This document shows, in pieces, positions 4,246-5,371 of a stretch of 5,371 bases of DNA (positions are counted from its first letter, which is position 1; every line of letters begins with the position of its first letter). The DNA lies in NCBI GenBank assembly GCA_007119405.1, contig SKPT01000189.1, positions 1-5,371 on the forward strand. The letters run 5' to 3'. The DNA is from Phycisphaeraceae bacterium. GTDB taxonomy: Bacteria; Planctomycetota; Phycisphaerae; Phycisphaerales; Phycisphaeraceae. The notes under the pieces were generated by a model, which saw only the letters and a list, made by a program, of their open reading frames with translations, searched no databases and was not told where the DNA came from. Made by a program: the position numbers and the translations under genes.

Positions 4246-5371
4246 GCATTGCGGCGCGGCGGACGCGCCTGTGGGTCCACAACATGCGCACGCGCATGCC
4301 GTTCCGTTACGGCATCGCGACGTTGACCGCCCTGCCCCATCTGTTCGTGCGCCTGACGTTCGAGATCGACGGCCGCGCGGTTGACGGCCTCGCGGCCGAA
4401 GGACTGCCGCCCAAGTGGTTCACGAAGGATCCGGCGACGTCGTTCGAGCAGGACGTCGAGGACATGCTGGCGGTGATCCGCGGCGCGTGCCGGTTCGCGG
4501 AGCAGGCAGGCGCATGCGCCTCGGTCTTCGAGCTGTGGCACAAGCTGTACGCGACGCAGCACGCCTGGGCCGAGGCCCGGCGGTACCCGCCGTTGCTGGC
4601 GAGCTTCGGCGCGTCGGTCGTGGAGCGTGCGGCGATCGACGCATGGTGCAAGGCGAAGGCGACGACGTTCGCCGATGGCCTGCGCTGCGGTGGGCTCGGC
4701 TTCGACGCGGGGGCGATCCACCCTCAGCTCGTGGGCATCGACCCGGCGTCGCTGCTGCCGGCCGCCCCGAGGCCGCGGATCGCGGTGCGCCATACGGTCG
4801 GGCTGTCCGATCCGCTGACGGACGCGGAGATCGACCCGGGCGATCGGGTTGACGACGGCCTGCCGCATTCGCTGGCGGCATGCATCGCCGGCTATCGGCT
4901 GCGGTATCTGAAGATCAAGCTCGGCGGCGATGAGGATGTCGACCGCCAGCGGCTTCGCGCCATTGCAACGCTCTTGCGCCAGGCCGACGCGCCCATCACC
5001 TTCACCCTCGACGGCAACGAGCAGTACCCCAGCGTCGCCGCCTTCCGCGCGTTCTGGGACGCGCTCGGCCGCGATCAGGAGCTCGCTGACATGCTGCGCC
5101 GGCTGATCGTCGTGGAGCAGCCGCTGCACCGCGACGTGGCCCTGGCGCAGGGCACGGCCGAGGCCCTGCGGAACTGGCCCGATCGCCCGCCGATCATCAT
5201 CGACGAGTCGGACGGCGAGCTCGGCAGCCTGCGCGTCGCGCTGGAATCAGGCTATGTCGGCACGTCCCACAAGAACTGCAAGGGTGTGTTCAAGGGCGTG
5301 GCCAACGCCTGCCTGTTGGCACACCGCCGCCACGACGACGCGGGCCGGCGCTTCGTGCTCACCGGCGAGGA
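4242..5371 (+). CDS. Enolase-superfamily (mandelate racemase/muconate lactonizing-like) enzyme, 3' partial
   Basis: The frame stays open to the window edge, giving 376 complete codons without a stop. The ATG at 4242 overlaps the upstream stop by 4 bases and follows AGGGAGG (4231-4237). Residues 1 to about 140 form the capping domain. The catalytic barrel then shows the superfamily series: a Lys-x-Lys in LKIKLGG (224 and 226), Asp257 in LDGNEQY, Glu292 in VVEQPL, Asp321 (with Glu322) in IIIDESD, and lysines 344 and 347 in SHKNCKG. These correspond to the general-base lysines, three magnesium ligands and the opposite-face lysine of the muconate-lactonizing/dipeptide-epimerase side of the superfamily. 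Members abstract the alpha-proton of a carboxylate to racemise, cycloisomerise or dehydrate it. In this operon a sugar-acid or related carboxylate is plausible, but the substrate is unknown. The C-terminal end is missing, so the last strands cannot be checked. Confidence 0.8.
   Translation, partial: MSIAARRTRLWVHNMRTRMPFRYGIATLTALPHLFVRLTFEIDGRAVDGLAAEGLPPKWFTKDPATSFEQDVEDMLAVIRGACRFAEQAGACASVFELWHKLYATQHAWAEARRYPPLLASFGASVVERAAIDAWCKAKATTFADGLRCGGLGFDAGAIHPQLVGIDPASLLPAAPRPRIAVRHTVGLSDPLTDAEIDPGDRVDDGLPHSLAACIAGYRLRYLKIKLGGDEDVDRQRLRAIATLLRQADAPITFTLDGNEQYPSVAAFRAFWDALGRDQELADMLRRLIVVEQPLHRDVALAQGTAEALRNWPDRPPIIIDESDGELGSLRVALESGYVGTSHKNCKGVFKGVANACLLAHRRHDDAGRRFVLTGE

Noticed and set aside
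3304..5129. Long minus-strand open frames opposite the isomerase and enolase-superfamily genes (3304-4194 and 4140-5129)
   Set aside because: They are rich in Arg, Ala and His with no recognisable motif. The plus-strand frames carry complete catalytic residue sets and coupled starts, so the minus frames are shadows.

Overview
The base composition is GC-rich, and several protein types point to a planctomycete, most likely of the Phycisphaerae. The clues are a secreted protein with tandem dockerin-like GDxNxDGxxDxGDI repeats, a small Ig-like lipoprotein of a kind frequent in that phylum, and a sugar-catabolic operon with an AP-endonuclease-2-type isomerase and an enolase-superfamily enzyme. This assignment rests on recognition by eye, not on a search.

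The left third (1 to about 1750) reads leftward. It holds two surface-protein genes: the partial dockerin-like protein (1-402) and a lipoprotein (1109-1516). Upstream of each lies one copy of a near-identical 135-base non-coding element (764-898 and 1572-1706). On the minus strand each copy has a -35/-10 promoter just upstream, a set of predicted hairpins, and a strong intrinsic terminator with eight U residues at its end. The two copies are offset by exactly 808 bases, and their promoters share the same offset. This looks like a duplicated small RNA or a terminator-type riboswitch leader. I could not match it to any RNA family I know, and it is the main candidate for something undescribed here.

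The right two thirds (1975-5371) read rightward as a compact operon: a DUF2294/MpsC-like protein, a clan-A glycoside hydrolase without a signal peptide, a TIM-barrel sugar isomerase/epimerase, and an enolase-superfamily enzyme cut by the window edge. The first two genes overlap by 8 bases and the last two by 4. A plausible joint role is intracellular hydrolysis of an imported glycoside followed by isomerisation and dehydration or epimerisation of the sugar or sugar acid; the substrate cannot be read from the sequence.

The region between the two divergent units (1707-1974) carries the leftward promoter of the second RNA element and presumably the undetected rightward operon promoter. A 116-base gap at 3326-3441 contains a short in-frame Rossmann-like peptide, possibly a gene remnant or an N-terminal extension of the isomerase.
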